DNA from: Irpex lacteus
Lineage: Eukaryota > Basidiomycota > Agaricomycetes > Polyporales > Irpicaceae
Direction: 5' to 3'
DNA length: 64,000 bases
Assembly: GCA_001986395.2 (NCBI GenBank)
Contig: MQVO02000018.1
Location: 248,001-312,000, forward strand
Part shown: in pieces, positions 1 to 11,515 of the stretch
How positions within the stretch are numbered: position 1 is the first letter of the stretch
Layout of the letters: each line of letters begins with the position of its first letter
Notes under the pieces: model-generated
Database searches by the model: none
What the model was told of the DNA's origin: nothing
Seen by the model: only the letters and a program-made list of their open reading frames with translations
Program-made: the position numbers and the translations under genes

Positions 1-1378
1 GGGGCTCCGTCGGCGCAGAGGACTTGAATGGGGGCGCGGCGGGCGCCGTCGGTGATGAAGCCATCCCAGTTCTATTCCGCGATATCAGTTCTCCAAAGCA
101 GGAAGAAGGACAACGTACGACGATGGACTTACAGAGAAGGTGATATCCTTGAGTTGCACTCCATTACCCGGCGCAGTGCTCTGGCTACTCCAGTACTGAT
201 CAATATCCAACCCGTACGCCGTGTTCCTCGCGATAAAGTTCTCCAAATTCACGTTCTGCACCGTTCCACTTCCACCATTAGACTTGATCATGAAGATCTG
301 GTTGCCTCCGTTCGTGTACACATTGCGGTAGAGCACGTTCTGGATGGTAGTGTTGGCACCAAGCGAGCCAATGGCGGAGCCACCGGATTGGTTGCACCAG
401 ATTTGCTCGACTTGAATGTGGTTCGCGGGGGACTTGACAGTGACGCACTCGTCGCGGTTGGTGACTTCGATGTCGTGGATCCAGTAGTTTGTGCCCCAGA
501 CGTCGATACCGTCAGAACCGCCGAGGTTTCCTCCGCGAATGACCGTGTTGTACACTTCACCGTTCGAGCCGTCCTGGATGACAAGGTGGAACTCGGGAGC
601 TAGACATTCGAAATGAAGTTAAACATGCAGTTATTGACGCGAAATATGTCCGAGAGGCGACTTACAGTCAACCATGATGATGTCGTGCAAAGACCAGTTA
701 GTCGACGTGACCACACGGATGAGACGAGGTCTACATCGTGGGCGGAATAATCAGTACTATATTCTCGCGAGAGATACACCCATGGTTATGCCGCACTCAC
801 CCAGCATTGCGGCACTGGTAGCCGTTACCCTGGATGGCACCCTTGCCCGTGCTCGAGAAGAACTCGAAGTCGTTAGCGTTCTGGATGACGATCATGTTAC
901 CTCCAGTGGTGCCTATTTATAGTGACCATAACAAATTGCAGTCAGACAAGCTCGAAGAAACTCCAATCAGTGGTGAAATGAGAAGACGCACTGGTACGGG
1001 TGATGACACCGTCCAACTGGAACGCCCACTTGGTACCGTGGTTCAGTGTCTGCCAAGTCTGCATGTTGTAGTTACCAGGGGGCACGTAGAGCGTAGCACC
1101 GTTGGTGGCCTTGGTGACACAGTCGCTGAACGCTTTACCAATGGCTGGGCCGATGTCCTAAGAATATATTCGTGAGTGAGAAGCGGATGAGACAAAGAAA
1201 GAGATCGCAGACATACACTAGAACCGACAGAGCCACCATAGTTGAGAACGTTACAGATGGTGCCCTGCTTCGACGACAGCGAGGACGTAGGCCCCACAGA
1301 CCCAGACAGCTGAGCGAGTGACCCAGAGAGGCTGCAAAGAGCGAGCAGAGCCGTAAGACGCGAGAATCCGAAAGCCAT
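1..1378 (-). CDS. Rhamnogalacturonan hydrolase (GH28), 5' part; gene runs off the left edge
   Basis: Secreted pectin-degrading enzyme that should hydrolyse the rhamnogalacturonan backbone. The ATG at 1378 opens a signal peptide ending near SGSLAQ, followed by a mature start (LSGSVGP) typical of GH28 rhamnogalacturonases. Exon 1 is 1217-1378 and exon 2 starts at 1157; further exons follow to position 1, with introns near 904-990, 663-783, 600-670 and 70-140. The catalytic region reads [10 protein letters not shown], then [15 protein letters not shown] and [10 protein letters not shown]. The DEC form, where polygalacturonases have DD, points to the rhamnogalacturonase subgroup. The last readable residues are [14 protein letters not shown], so the C-terminal part of the beta-helix lies outside the window. 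No frameshift is seen. The family assignment is firm; exo or endo mode is not decided. Confidence 0.88.
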
Positions 1379-1440
1379 GTTGTCTCCTTTGAAGTGGGTG
1401 GAACTTCGAATCCTCTCCCTGATGGCTGCTCATAGCTTCT

Positions 1441-1448
1441 TATATATC
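1441..1448 (-). promoter_or_regulatory. TATA box of the rhamnogalacturonan hydrolase gene
   Basis: On the minus strand the sequence GGATATATAAG lies about 62 bases upstream of the ATG at 1378. Position and sequence suit a core promoter for a strongly regulated secreted enzyme. No specific activator site was identified. Confidence 0.5.
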
Positions 1449-2516
1449 CACCGCACCTCAGCTATAGCTACAATAATCCCGAAGTAAGGAACCTTCGAAG
1501 CAGCTAGAGCCGCATGCTACATGGGTGGAAAAGGGGGCCGGCGGGCGCAAGACGACTGCCTGAGGAATCTTGCGGTTCGGTTTTCTCCGTTACCTTTGCG
1601 TCCTCGCACCCGGTAGTACAGGAAGGGTGTTGCGGTTGCGGCGATGGCTTCGACAACGCCAAAAACGCATAAGAGCATACATTCATATTCTTGTTGCGCT
1701 CTTACGTCGGCACAAATTTGTCTCGAGAAACCGCCGGCAAGGACGAAGGAGGGGCACATGTCCCTCTGTGCGTATCCTGTTTTTCAGGTCTAGCAAAGTT
1801 ACTATAGAGACGGCGGTCCGCGGCTCGTCATCTTGGGTCCCTGGGTACCTATGTATTCGTGTCTGCAGAACGGTTGAGCATGCATCACTTGCGACAAGCA
1901 AAGCAACCTGGTTTGTTGGCGTCCGCATCTACGCACCTGCGTACCTTGTGCCCCCATTTCTTATGAGGCTTCTGCGATAGAGTATGCTTGTTAGACCATC
2001 ATCGCGTGTCTGATGCGTGCGCATCACGAGTGGCAAGTTAAAAGCTACAAATTGACAATGACGGTCAAGTGCATATGTCCTATATGTCTCTGTTGTTCTT
2101 TAGCCTCAAAATAAGAGTAGAAGAGGTGGAGAGAGTGACATACCGGACCGCCGGCATAAACTCACCAAAGAACCCACTGATGGAAGTTGGAACGGACAGT
2201 GACCAGGTCCCCCGCGTCATAATCGGATTTTTTGGTCGTGAACGTGACAATTTCTGATCAAGGTGGTTGTGGTTCGTGGTCGTTACCGAAGGCCGCCGCC
2301 ACCACGCTGATGACTGCCTTTTTGGGATGAGCAATGATATGTCATACCCACGTGCAAGTGTTACACAGGCTCCGTTCAAAGGATCCCAAGGATTTTCAGC
2401 CTGAAATTCGGGTCCTCAAAGCATTGACTTGCTAAAAATACAATTGACATTGATATTGTACATTCAAAACGAGGGAACACATCGCACAACCCTCGCATAT
2501 TTTCCCAACAGCTCCA
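1449..2516. other. Intergenic, no supported gene
   Basis: Open frames on both strands overlap each other, show no domain and have no consistent splice pattern. The only content assigned is the promoter of the leftward GH28 gene and the 3' flank of the hemerythrin gene. Confidence 0.5.
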
Positions 2517-3380
2517 TCAATGCCCTCCAGCAGCCTCCCTCCCAGCTTTCGCATCATGGTCCCTCCCTTTTAACTCCTCCTCCGCCGCATCCTTCTCTTC
2601 TTCCGTCGGGAACGCAGCAAACGCATCCATCAGCTTATCAATCGGCGCCGCCAAGAACCCCGCAAACGTCTCTAATGGAGGCTGGTTCGGAGCGGACGGG
2701 TGTGCCCTCGTCGGTACGAACTTCTTCGTCTTTTTGAAGCTTACTGCAGCCTCCTTTGCTGCGTCCTGTCCGATGACGGTTTCCAAGGCTGGGAGGTCGT
2801 CGATCTCCTCGTCGTCATTGTGGTGGTGTAGCGAGGCCATTGTCTTGGTCAATAGCGCGTCGAACTCGTCTGTACCCGCTTGGAGACCTTCGAGTTTGTA
2901 TAGGTGCTCTTTCACTGACTACATGCCAATAAACGTCAGCCACGGGACAGTATGCAATAAAAAGAAAGCCGAACCTGGTGCTCCTGCCTATCATGATCAG
3001 CCAACTTCTTCCCCTTCTCACCAAGGTACTTCTCCATCAACGGATACACCACGATCTCCTCTCCCACCGCATGCCTCGCAATCTCCCACCGCAGCTGGTG
3101 GTACCATCGCGTCTGGGCATCGACGTCCCCGCGTTCCTTGGCGCGTTTGTATTGGTCGTGGTATTCGTACATCTGTGGATTCAATGTTCGATGGTGAGTT
3201 TAACTCGGGTGGTAGGGTAGAAGTATAGGTGCGAACCTCCTCGTGGTCCTCTTTGATAGCCTGGAAGAGTGTCTTTTGAGACATAGCGCGTAAGGATAGA
3301 CTGGTTGAAGTTGGTAGAGTTGTGAGAGTGGTAGTGGTAGTACGATGACGAGGAAGGGCGACGCGAAGACGAGAGAACAT
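2517..3380 (-). CDS. Hemerythrin-like HHE domain protein
   Basis: Predicted di-iron, helix-bundle protein of the HHE cation-binding family. Exons 3237-3380, 2975-3172 and 2517-2918 give 247 aa. The iron ligands are visible in order: KEDHEEMYEYHDQ (about 43-55), YHQLRWEIARHAVGEE with the H-x3-E type pair, then DHDRQEHQSVKEHLYKLEGL. An internal LHHHNDDEE stretch follows. The first 32 residues are rich in Arg, Ser and Thr with almost no acidic residue, so a mitochondrial presequence is possible; the internal Met at residue 33 (MSQKTLF) would remove it. The C-terminal third is acidic and Ala-rich. A TATA-like element lies at 3413-3420. The substrate (oxygen, nitric oxide or iron) cannot be told from sequence. 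Confidence 0.87.
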
Positions 3381-3850
3381 GCTATACCCACCACCGTGTT
3401 GTCACAGGGATTCTTATATACGGTGCACACCTTGATCATGACTACCCCGTATACCTAGCCATGCTAGCTATGAGTGAGTAAGTTGGAGTAAGTTAGCAGT
3501 GACGTCGCCCGTCCAATCACACCACACGCATTAGTCAATGATGTCATCCTACGCTCACCCTCTCCTCCTCCCGACCTTCGCAAATCCTCGCCGAAGCCGA
3601 AACCCAGATCCCGAGCTCTAAGTAGTCGCTCGTATGTCGAACCGGGTGCGCCCGTCACAAGGGAGGTGAAAGTATACAACTTGTTGCATTAATAGAAACG
3701 GAAAACGAGAGGGCTACGAACAGTTGTAATTGCTATGCTCTCCTTGGCGAAATAAAACCACCAGTCCAAATGCTACTGCACACAAAACCTGCTCAGCCGC
3801 CACCAAAAACATTCTCTATCCAAAGACACTCACATCCAGAAACTCAACCT
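3381..3850. other. Intergenic
   Basis: Contains the promoter of the HHE gene (TATA on the minus strand at 3413-3420) and the 3' flank of the SDH subunit gene. Nothing else is supported. Confidence 0.5.
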
Positions 3851-5263
3851 CTACTCGGCAGCCAACTCAAGCTTAATCTTCGCAATAGCCTGAGCGGGGT
3901 TCAGCCCCTTCGGGCACGTCCTCGCGCAGTTAAAAATAGTGTGGCACCGGTACAAGCTCATCTCGTTCTGAAGCTTCTCCTTGCGCTGCGCCTTGTACGA
4001 GTCTCGCGAGTCGGCCATCCATCGGTAGGCGGCCATGAGCGTCGCGGGACCGAGGTACTCGTCTTGGTTCCACCAGTAGCTTGGGCAGGATGTCGAGCAG
4101 CAGGCGCAGAGGATGCACTCGTACATGCTAAGAAAAGGGAGTAAGTACGGTTGAAGGTTCGGGTTGGCTAAGAGGCGTACCCGTCGAGCTTCTTACGGTC
4201 CTCGATGGATTGAAGGTACTCCCGGCCCTCGGGTGGGTTGTCGTTCTTCAGGTACGGCTCAATCGACTTGTACTGCTTGTAGAACAGCGTCAAATCAGGA
4301 ACAAGGTCCTTGACGATGTACACTATCACCACGCAAAACGGATTCAGCAACTCGTTCATGATGCGCATATATGGTGCATGAATACGCACTGTGTGGTAGC
4401 GGGTAGATCTTAGTGTCCTTGCTGGCGTCCCTGTCGATTCTGCAGAGGCACGCGAGCGTGTTTTGGCCGTTGATGTTCATGGCGCATGAGCCGCAGATAC
4501 CCTCACGGCACGAGCGACGGAAGGTCAGGGTAGGGTCGATTTCGTTCTTGATCTTGATGAGGGCGTCGAGAATCTGTGCAATGACGCGTGTTAGTGAGGT
4601 TATGAGCGGAATAGGACGCAATGGTTGAGAGTGGAATGTAGAGGAAGTTGTGCCGGCTAATCCGCGCTCAGGAGTTAGTAAGGGCTAACCCTTCGTCGCG
4701 AGGCTTGCAAAACAGGTCGCGGCCCCCCAGAGGAGACGTGAAGTTTGACGAAAGCGACTGCAAAGGTCGAAAGAGCTACTATACGCTACTCAGGAGCTAC
4801 CCTGTGCTCGTGGCCCCCGACCGGGAGCCACAGAAGCAAGTCGTTGTCACCCCGTCCTGTCCCCGCATACCGCCGCCTCCAGCCTAGACTGTGCCCCAAC
4901 GCTTTGCACGCTCTTCGCACCAATGGCACCAATACTCCAAATACAAGACAGGGCTACATAGTGAAGTCCAAAACACTCACCATGGGTCCGGTCTGGTTCA
5001 AGTCAATCTTGTAGGTCTGCAAAGTCGGCTTCTTTGCAGGTTCATCTGGGTTCTGTTCGTTCCACCAAACTACATTAGCCTCCTCCCATTGTATCTATAC
5101 ACAGATAGCTCGAACGCACCCAACGATAGATCTTGAATTCCTTCGTCAACACCGGCTTCTCAGTGGGAACAGCCTGGAACCTAGCCGCAGAACTCGCAAA
5201 CGACCTCGCAGCGGTCCTCTTCGCCCAGCCCGTAGGTGCCGTCCTCAGCGCAAGCGTCGCCAT
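3851..5263 (-). CDS. SDH2: Succinate dehydrogenase iron-sulfur subunit (complex II)
   Basis: Carries electrons from the flavoprotein subunit to ubiquinone in mitochondrial complex II. Exons 5120-5263, 4981-5052, 4390-4573, 4181-4322 and 3851-4127 add up to 272 aa. The N-terminus is an Arg/Ala/Ser-rich presequence. The [2Fe-2S] motif is CREGICGSC followed by a further Cys in LACLC; the [4Fe-4S] motif is CILCACC; the [3Fe-4S] and second-cluster Cys lie in [14 protein letters not shown]. The Pro and Trp of CPSYWWN and the His of the CHTIF motif, both at the quinone/carboxamide site, are the wild-type residues, so no classical carboxin-resistance change is present. Intron 2 (4574-4980) is 407 bp, far longer than others in the window. 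Assignment is certain. Confidence 0.97.
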
Positions 5264-6162
5264 CTTATATTTAATCTTATCCGTCGAGAATGTCAGGAGT
5301 ATCGAGAGAAGGAGAGAGACAGGAGAGCGAGCTCGACGGCGGGTGTAAAGAGCAAAGGGGAGGAGGCAGAGGTAGGAAACGGATGGCGGAGGCGCTCGGA
5401 CCAGATCGGCCGGCAGGCGCGGGGGTGTTTGCACGTGATTGGTAGTGGGGGTTGGGCCAATCAGAGAGCGTGGATTGCGTGCGCCCGGTTCTGGGGCAGT
5501 TGATTTCGGGAGGCGGTCATTGGCAGGGGATTTTGCGGTAAGTAGAGACACTATAGTACTACTAGAGAGGTAAGCAGGTACTGTAAGACAGCTTATAATG
5601 TTCCTAACCCTTGTTTACAATGGTTAACTTCAGAGGATTGAAACCAAGGAGAGAGGAGTTCGAGTCCTTTCATTTGGCGAGACCCATCTGGATACGAGTC
5701 TTCAAGCTTCAAGGCCGCCAGATATACCTAGGCTCCCTCCAACGTCTCTCGATAGCCTGTTCATCGTCATCGTGCAATTGCAATCCGGCAGGAGTACTAT
5801 TATGAGGTCTGTGCAATAATTACATATTTGTCTCCCAATATTTGCCATATTTGAGGACGTGGCCCGGCTCTCACAGGAAGCTTGAAGATTAAATATAACA
5901 GGTGCAGCGATATCCCCACGATATCTCTCATTTCGTATGTTTTTGCGAGAAGACAGAGGCATAAGTACTCGTCTATACTCACACATGCAAGTCTGAGTAC
6001 CTTTCAAGCTTAAGTTAACAAGGGGCGAGCAAAATCTGTGAACGCAATCGCGATCATGCAGGGTGTCAATATTGCAATACGCGTCACAGTCACGACGCGT
6101 CCCGTCTTTTGTTTCCTCTCCTCCACCATCCTCAGGCTCTCATCGAATAAGAAGAAAAGATC
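5264..6162. other. Divergent intergenic region between SDH2 and the HTH gene
   Basis: Holds the promoters of two divergently transcribed genes. No coding exon is supported; the long minus-strand frame at 6010-6645 is an antisense shadow of the next gene. Confidence 0.5.
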
Positions 6163-7047
6163 ATGGCCGACGCACAAACACAACACCCCGACGTCCGCAC
6201 CGCCATCGCCCAATACGTCCAGACAATGTCGCGCCTGAACGACTTCACCAACGTCGCCCTCCTCCACATGCAAATAATGGCCGTCATCCCCTGCGCCGCA
6301 CACGTCGCCCGACACACGAACAACCCCAACCCCAACGCAGCGCCGCATCCTCTTTTTAATCAACAGAATCTGGACATGTGTCTTGATGAGTTTACCACAC
6401 AGTTTGAAGAACGCCTGGACGACGAGGATCGAGATAACTTTGGGTTTGACGACGAAGAGGAAGAAGAGGACGAAGATGAAGATGAAGTGGTGGACGATCA
6501 TGACGTGGGAGAAGACGTGGTACACCAAGCTCAGGCTCAGCTGGTTCTCCCTCCGCCTCCGCAAGCGATACCACAGCCTATCATACCAGCGGCCGTGGCA
6601 GCAGCCTCTGCAGCAGCACCAGAAACGACCACCACACCAAGACACAGCACCACGGGCTGCACATACCTAGACAGCGCCCTCCAACTCCCCGCAGCCCAAT
6701 TCAAACGCGAATTCGGGTACGTACCACACCACCTCACACCAGTTCACCAGCCCACTTCATACTTCGTTTCGCATGTACCCAGCATAACCCAAGAAACCTT
6801 CGACTACGTCGTCGACCGCCTCCATCACGTCCCCACCTTCCGTCGCACAGGCCGCAAACACCAACGCACCGTCGCCGTCCAACTCGCCACGCACCTCCTC
6901 CGGCTCCGTGGCCTCCCCACCCGGCTCGTCGCCGACAGACTAGGCATCAGCGAAGGCTGCGTCATATTGTATCGTAAACGCGTTTTGGCGGCGGCGGGCG
7001 AGCTGGGTGTGGATTTGAACGAGGTGTTGTTGCACCATAATCCGTAA
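6163..7047 (+). CDS. Intronless protein with Harbinger-type helix-turn-helix, no DDE domain
   Basis: 294 aa in one uninterrupted exon, unlike its intron-rich neighbours. Residues about 85-120 are strongly acidic (runs of Asp and Glu), and about 125-155 are Pro/Ala-rich. The C-terminal 100 residues resemble the DNA-binding start of fungal PIF/Harbinger transposases: an F-R-x-E-F-like segment, then ETFDYVVDRLHHVPTF, RKHQRTVAVQLATHLLRL, and ADRLGISEGCVILYRKRV as the recognition helix. The transposase core that normally follows (DDE nuclease) is absent: the frame stops at 7047 and none of the next 600 bases codes for it. This could be a domesticated DNA-binding domain or a truncated element. The family link is made from remembered motif patterns and needs a profile search. 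Confidence 0.72.
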   Translation: MADAQTQHPDVRTAIAQYVQTMSRLNDFTNVALLHMQIMAVIPCAAHVARHTNNPNPNAAPHPLFNQQNLDMCLDEFTTQFEERLDDEDRDNFGFDDEEEEEDEDEDEVVDDHDVGEDVVHQAQAQLVLPPPPQAIPQPIIPAAVAAASAAAPETTTTPRHSTTGCTYLDSALQLPAAQFKREFGYVPHHLTPVHQPTSYFVSHVPSITQETFDYVVDRLHHVPTFRRTGRKHQRTVAVQLATHLLRLRGLPTRLVADRLGISEGCVILYRKRVLAAAGELGVDLNEVLLHHNP

Positions 7048-7070
7048 TCCGCAATCCATAATCCATAATT
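7037..7070 (+). repeat. Heptanucleotide tandem repeat spanning a stop codon
   Basis: Four to five imperfect copies of a 7-base unit of the form (a/g)(t/c)aatcc lie back to back. The TAA stop of the preceding gene is inside the second copy. Unit-number changes would alter the reading frame at the C-terminus. Confidence 0.75.
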
Positions 7071-7659
7071 AGGTGTTGATAGGAAGGAAGTAGTACAGCA
7101 GATAATAATGTATAGTACATGACCGGTAAAGATTCGAGTGGATTGGATCATTGGATTCGATGGTGAAGGTCTGTGTTTCCTGCGTGCTGTTTGTCTGTGA
7201 GTCTGCGTGGTCGAGAGGTTCGACTGACGAGACTGATACCGTCGTTGCCAAGTTGAAATGAAACATGGGCGAAAGGAAAAAAGAATAGATGAAATGAGAA
7301 TAAGGGAAGTAGAAACAGAAACAAGGTTCTAGAACCTGACAAGAAGACCGATAAAACAACACTGGTTGAGAAGTAGGAGTAGGAGTAGATGAAGGCGGGG
7401 GTAAAGGAAAGAATCATGATGATGTGGGGATAGACATCGCACTGCCAGACTGCATCCAAGCCCACAAAGACATGGATTATGGATATCGCCAGTACGCACG
7501 AGCCTTGAGATGCGGGAGGCAGTCCAATTCGCGGATAGATGGTGTAGTCGATGAACCGATGACCGAGTTTTGTCGCCTTCCCATACCCGGCCATAGGAGC
7601 CAAGCGTAAAGAAGGTCGAAATCCGCTCACTAAGTGTAGAGAGAGAGGTCACTTAGATA
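7071..7659. other. Convergent intergenic region
   Basis: 3' flanks of two converging genes. No coding exon or structured repeat is seen beyond the heptad array at its left edge. Confidence 0.5.
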
Positions 7660-9402
7660 TCACCGCTTGCGCTTACTACCGAGGATCCCAGCCTCGCCAT
7701 GCCCACTCACATCGCTCCCACTCGCCCCATTATCCGCCTCCCCACTTCCATGCCCACCCGCCTCTCCATCCGGCTCAAACAGCAACTCCGCCGATCGGTT
7801 CCCGTTGCTCGCGCTCCGTCCCGCACTCACAGGCGACGGCCCCCGACTCTCGTCCATATTGTCCGACTCGGGCAGCGCAGGCAACCCCGACGCATCGAGC
7901 ATCTCCTCATCTGCGTCCTCGGTGAGGTCCACCACTTCCTGTGTGGGCACGGGTCGACGACGGAGGCTAGCTCCCAACCGTGGCCCCTGCCCGTCCTGCT
8001 CCACCTCCGTCTCGGCGCCTGCGTCTGGGCGTTCGCGGCTGTGTTCTTGGCCGAGGAGAGGGGTCGGGTTGGCCACTACGGGTGTGGCCTGCGCGGCGAC
8101 CGATGCGATGACGGCGGAGTGCTCTGCTATGCTCGCCTCGTCGACTTCGATGTCGACTTCGACGTCTTCTTCGAGGTTGGCGAATGTGCGGCAGAGGGGA
8201 CAGGAGAAGGAGGGGTGGTGGAGCTCGAGGAGGGGGCGGATGCATTTGTAGTGGAAGGCGTGTGAGCAGGGCGCGATGAATAGGGCCTGTTGGATGGTGA
8301 CCGAGAATAGACCTGCATATAAGCGTTAGTTAGGGGTTCTCGAGGTGCAGTGAGAGGAGGATGGGCGTACATATGCAACAGTCTGGTAGGGTGGTCTTGG
8401 CCGAAGCGGGTTTCTTTGCCGTTGTCCCTGGTACGGGCGCAATGGCGATCTGCTTCAGCTGGTTGAGGGCTGCTGTACTAGAGTCGTGGGACAAAGCATA
8501 TTAGCCTCTTTCATCTTGTAGAGGTGACCGACGACTCACTTGAAGGGGTTAGAATGTGTCTGCCACTCTCGTCCAACCTCCACCTTGATCTTCACACACT
8601 TGTAGATGTCCTCAGTACCTCCCTGATAGTCAACACCCAACTGGAGAAGATCGCCGTCCTTGAGCTCGCTCGGCGGGCTCTCCGTGTTGGCCGCGCTCAG
8701 TCGAACATGGTTGAGGAACGTGCCCGAGCTGCTCTTCGTATCCCGAATGTAGAACTTGCCACCGGCCTCGGCCCATATCTCCGCATGAGCACGACTGACG
8801 ACCTTGCTCTTGAACGCGAGCTTGTTCGAGCCCAAGGCGTTCGCAGCAGCGAGCCCTAGCCCAGATCGATCTGTGAATCGTCCGATGCGAAGAGGCTGCT
8901 CGCCCTCGCGGACGTCGCGAGTGATAGGTTCGAACTTGAGCGACCTGCGCGAGTCGAGGTGTGGCACGAGGCGTATGCGATGTTGAGGTGCATTGTGGTT
9001 CTGGTTAGTTGAGCCGCCGACAGCGGGGCCCGCTGTTCTGGCAACGGCGACGACGTGGGGTGTTTGGTTGGTTTGGTTGGAGGCGAGGGCCCCAGCGGAT
9101 CTTCTTCTGCGCAACATGTGTGAGAAAGCGCCTCCTGAGATCGACGGCGACGGGCCAAGAGACTGCGAGACGGATGCCTGGATAGCTGCTGGACGTCGAC
9201 CGTGGCCTGCGGCGTCGGGCGATGTGTTTGGCGGGGGCGAGTCTCTGAAGTTGTTGTTGGTGTCGTGCGGCGGGGGTGGTGGAGGAGGTGAAGGGTGCGA
9301 TTGTGACACGCCGCGAGGTCTGCCTCGCAGGAAGCTGCCGAGAATGGACTGCCTCGCAGGGGGTGATTCAGAGTTGTTTGCCAACGCAGCCAGCGATTCC
9401 AT
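7660..9402 (-). CDS. FHA-RING E3 ubiquitin ligase, Dma1/Chf type
   Basis: Phosphothreonine-reading ubiquitin ligase of the Dma1/Chf1 group, known in yeasts to act in the spindle-position checkpoint and septin control. Exons 8540-9402, 8371-8477 and 7660-8312 give 540 aa. The first 150 residues are Ser/Pro-rich and disordered (including a run of seven Pro). The FHA domain spans about 175-285: RIGRFTDRS, KVVSRAHAEIW with the phosphate-binding Arg, and SSSGTFLNHVRL. The RING finger follows at about 322-372: CCICLFS, CSHAFHYKCI and CPLCRTF, with the second intron splitting a zinc-ligand Cys codon. A long acidic tail ends in the basic stretch SKRKR, a possible nuclear signal. Domain order FHA then RING matches Dma proteins. 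Function in this organism is inferred. Confidence 0.92.
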
Positions 9403-11515
9403 CGTGTTCTCCTATTATGATTGCCTGCGATCCTTGCTTCGTCTGCCTGGCTGCAAAGAGAATAAAGGGCCTTTGCTTCGCTTGTTGCTGCAATCTGTTG
9501 TCTGTCCTGATTTTGATGGGGCTAGGGCCGCACCAGATAATGTCGGGGGTGTGGGGTCTTCGAGGGGTGGAAAACAGCGCACGGGGGTTGCTCGCTGTTG
9601 CTGATGTCGGTCGGGGATGGCTTAAGGTCGCTGGAGGTCGTTGAGGTCGGAGAGAGAGAGAATTTACAGGAAACGTCCAAGCCGAGAACACTCAGTATTG
9701 CCAGCCACCGACCCCTAGGACCCCGGGTACTTCCGTGTTCCTGGCGAGAAATTCCCGCCACCTCCGCCGCGACAGCTTGTTTTTGTCTTCCTCTCCTCAA
9801 CATCGTAGTCAACCACCGCCGACAAACGATTCATTTTCTAGCTTATCTGCATGTTCCAACTCGACCCGTATTGCTGTGGCTGCATGCTTTATGTGTGCAG
9901 CCTCTATATGAAAGAGGCGCCAAGTGTAATTGAAGCGGGCAGCCTCGAGGCATCCGTCGCGCTCTGTACGTACACAGGCTTCAATGCTTCATTTCTCTTA
10001 TCGCCCTCCGTAGACAGCGGTACCAATTCTCACAGAAACCAAGTCATTCTTCAACATCTAGCCGTCGTCGCTGAGACTCTCTTGCCTGAACTGGCCAGTA
10101 ATATCCAAGCTTCACGTCAAAGTTCTGGACTTTGACACTTGAGTCTCAAAGTAGTTCCAGGCACCCAAGTGTACTTGTGCAACTAGCAGCTTCCAGCATC
10201 GCCACTTCTACCGACCCCCAGCACACCCAACATTCTATACCCTTTTGGCACTTGCTTTCAATGTTGATCGCAGCGAGAGGACGAGTACATTACGAGAGCC
10301 ATTCCCCACAAGTCGTGATCCCATGTTCCATCGTCAAGACCAGTACCACCACGCGTTTCCCTCTATCACGGTTACAATCACTGACCTTGACAGACTACAG
10401 TAGACCTGACCGACGCCTATCAAGACCGTGTAGCCAATTTACCCTGCCAAAGCAGTGTTGCAGTCTCTCTATGGTATAGTGACTGCGCGCTCGTTCGGAA
10501 GTACGGCGCCTTGCCCGTCATTCCGGTCCACGGGGGAGTGGGATGTCCGAGGTCTCTGCCTCCCACCCCCTCCGGGACGTATCGGCAGGAATGCACAGGA
10601 AATTTTGGTCTGTTGCACGGCGCGGTTGTCGTCATAAGTATAACGCATCTGGGAGTGGAGACCTTTGAAAACATCCTCACGGCGCGGAGGATCAGTGGTA
10701 CGTCATTGTCGCAGAAATTTGTAAAGAACAGCAGCGTGTATCAGTTTGTTCCGCCATCTGGATGTCAGTGGGAAACAGGCTGCTGACTGCTCATGACCAT
10801 TCGGATCTACGTCTAGCTTGACGTGCCGCAGAAGAGAACTACCGCCGAGCATATGTCGGGATCTGTTAGACGGCAGTTTTCTGTTCTCGTGCTCTACTTA
10901 TCTGCTATGTACTTTCGTTGCGCCACCTTCTGCATACCCAAATAAGTCAAATTCGCTGCATGTTCGTACCATTCTACTTTGACGTACACGCCTTACCTGC
11001 ACGAATATGTGATGCCAAGTCCGAGGCTGGTAAACAGATGATAGGAGATCAATCGATCATGCCGATAGTACCCACTTCCCAAAGGGGCAGTTATAGTCTG
11101 AAATAAACTCGGCTGCTCGGTACGCAAAGCGATCAATCAATGCAAAGGTTATTTGCAACTTTTCTATCCAAAAAATGAGTGGATCTTGGTCATTGGAAAA
11201 AGTACAAATTATATTCAAAGGTAAGAATGTGTTCGCTATATCCAGCGACACTAGTATGAACAGAGCTACCGTAATACGTGAAAGGGAGCCACCGTATCTG
11301 GAAGTATAGAAAGATATATGTACAGCGTTCGTACGAAGATAAGAATTCCTGTACATAAAAGAGTACGAGTGGGAAGCAGTGAAAGTCAAAAAAGGAACTG
11401 ACAAAGCAGTTTATGTATCGAGAGTAACAGACGGCAGAGCATAATAACGATCTATGCGGACTCGAGCAATGTCCCACAGACGTCTGCTGCCTGCTACATA
11501 CCTCTTCTCAGCGTC
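9403..11515. other. Two-kb intergenic region
   Basis: Includes the promoter side of the FHA-RING gene. Several plus-strand frames of 60-115 codons occur at 9598-11106, but they overlap, lack recognisable domains and do not join through plausible splice sites. No gene is claimed. Confidence 0.45.

Noticed and set aside
1570..1980. 136-codon plus-strand frame
   Set aside because: Arg-rich, overlapped by two minus frames, no domain and no promoter or splice support.
5640..5690. Second tRNA-like T-arm (ggagttcgagtcc)
   Set aside because: The upstream sequence cannot form the remaining cloverleaf arms.
6010..6645. 211-codon minus-strand frame
   Set aside because: Antisense to the acidic and Pro/Ala-rich part of the HTH gene; cysteine- and valine-rich low complexity produced by reading GAN/GTN repeats backwards.
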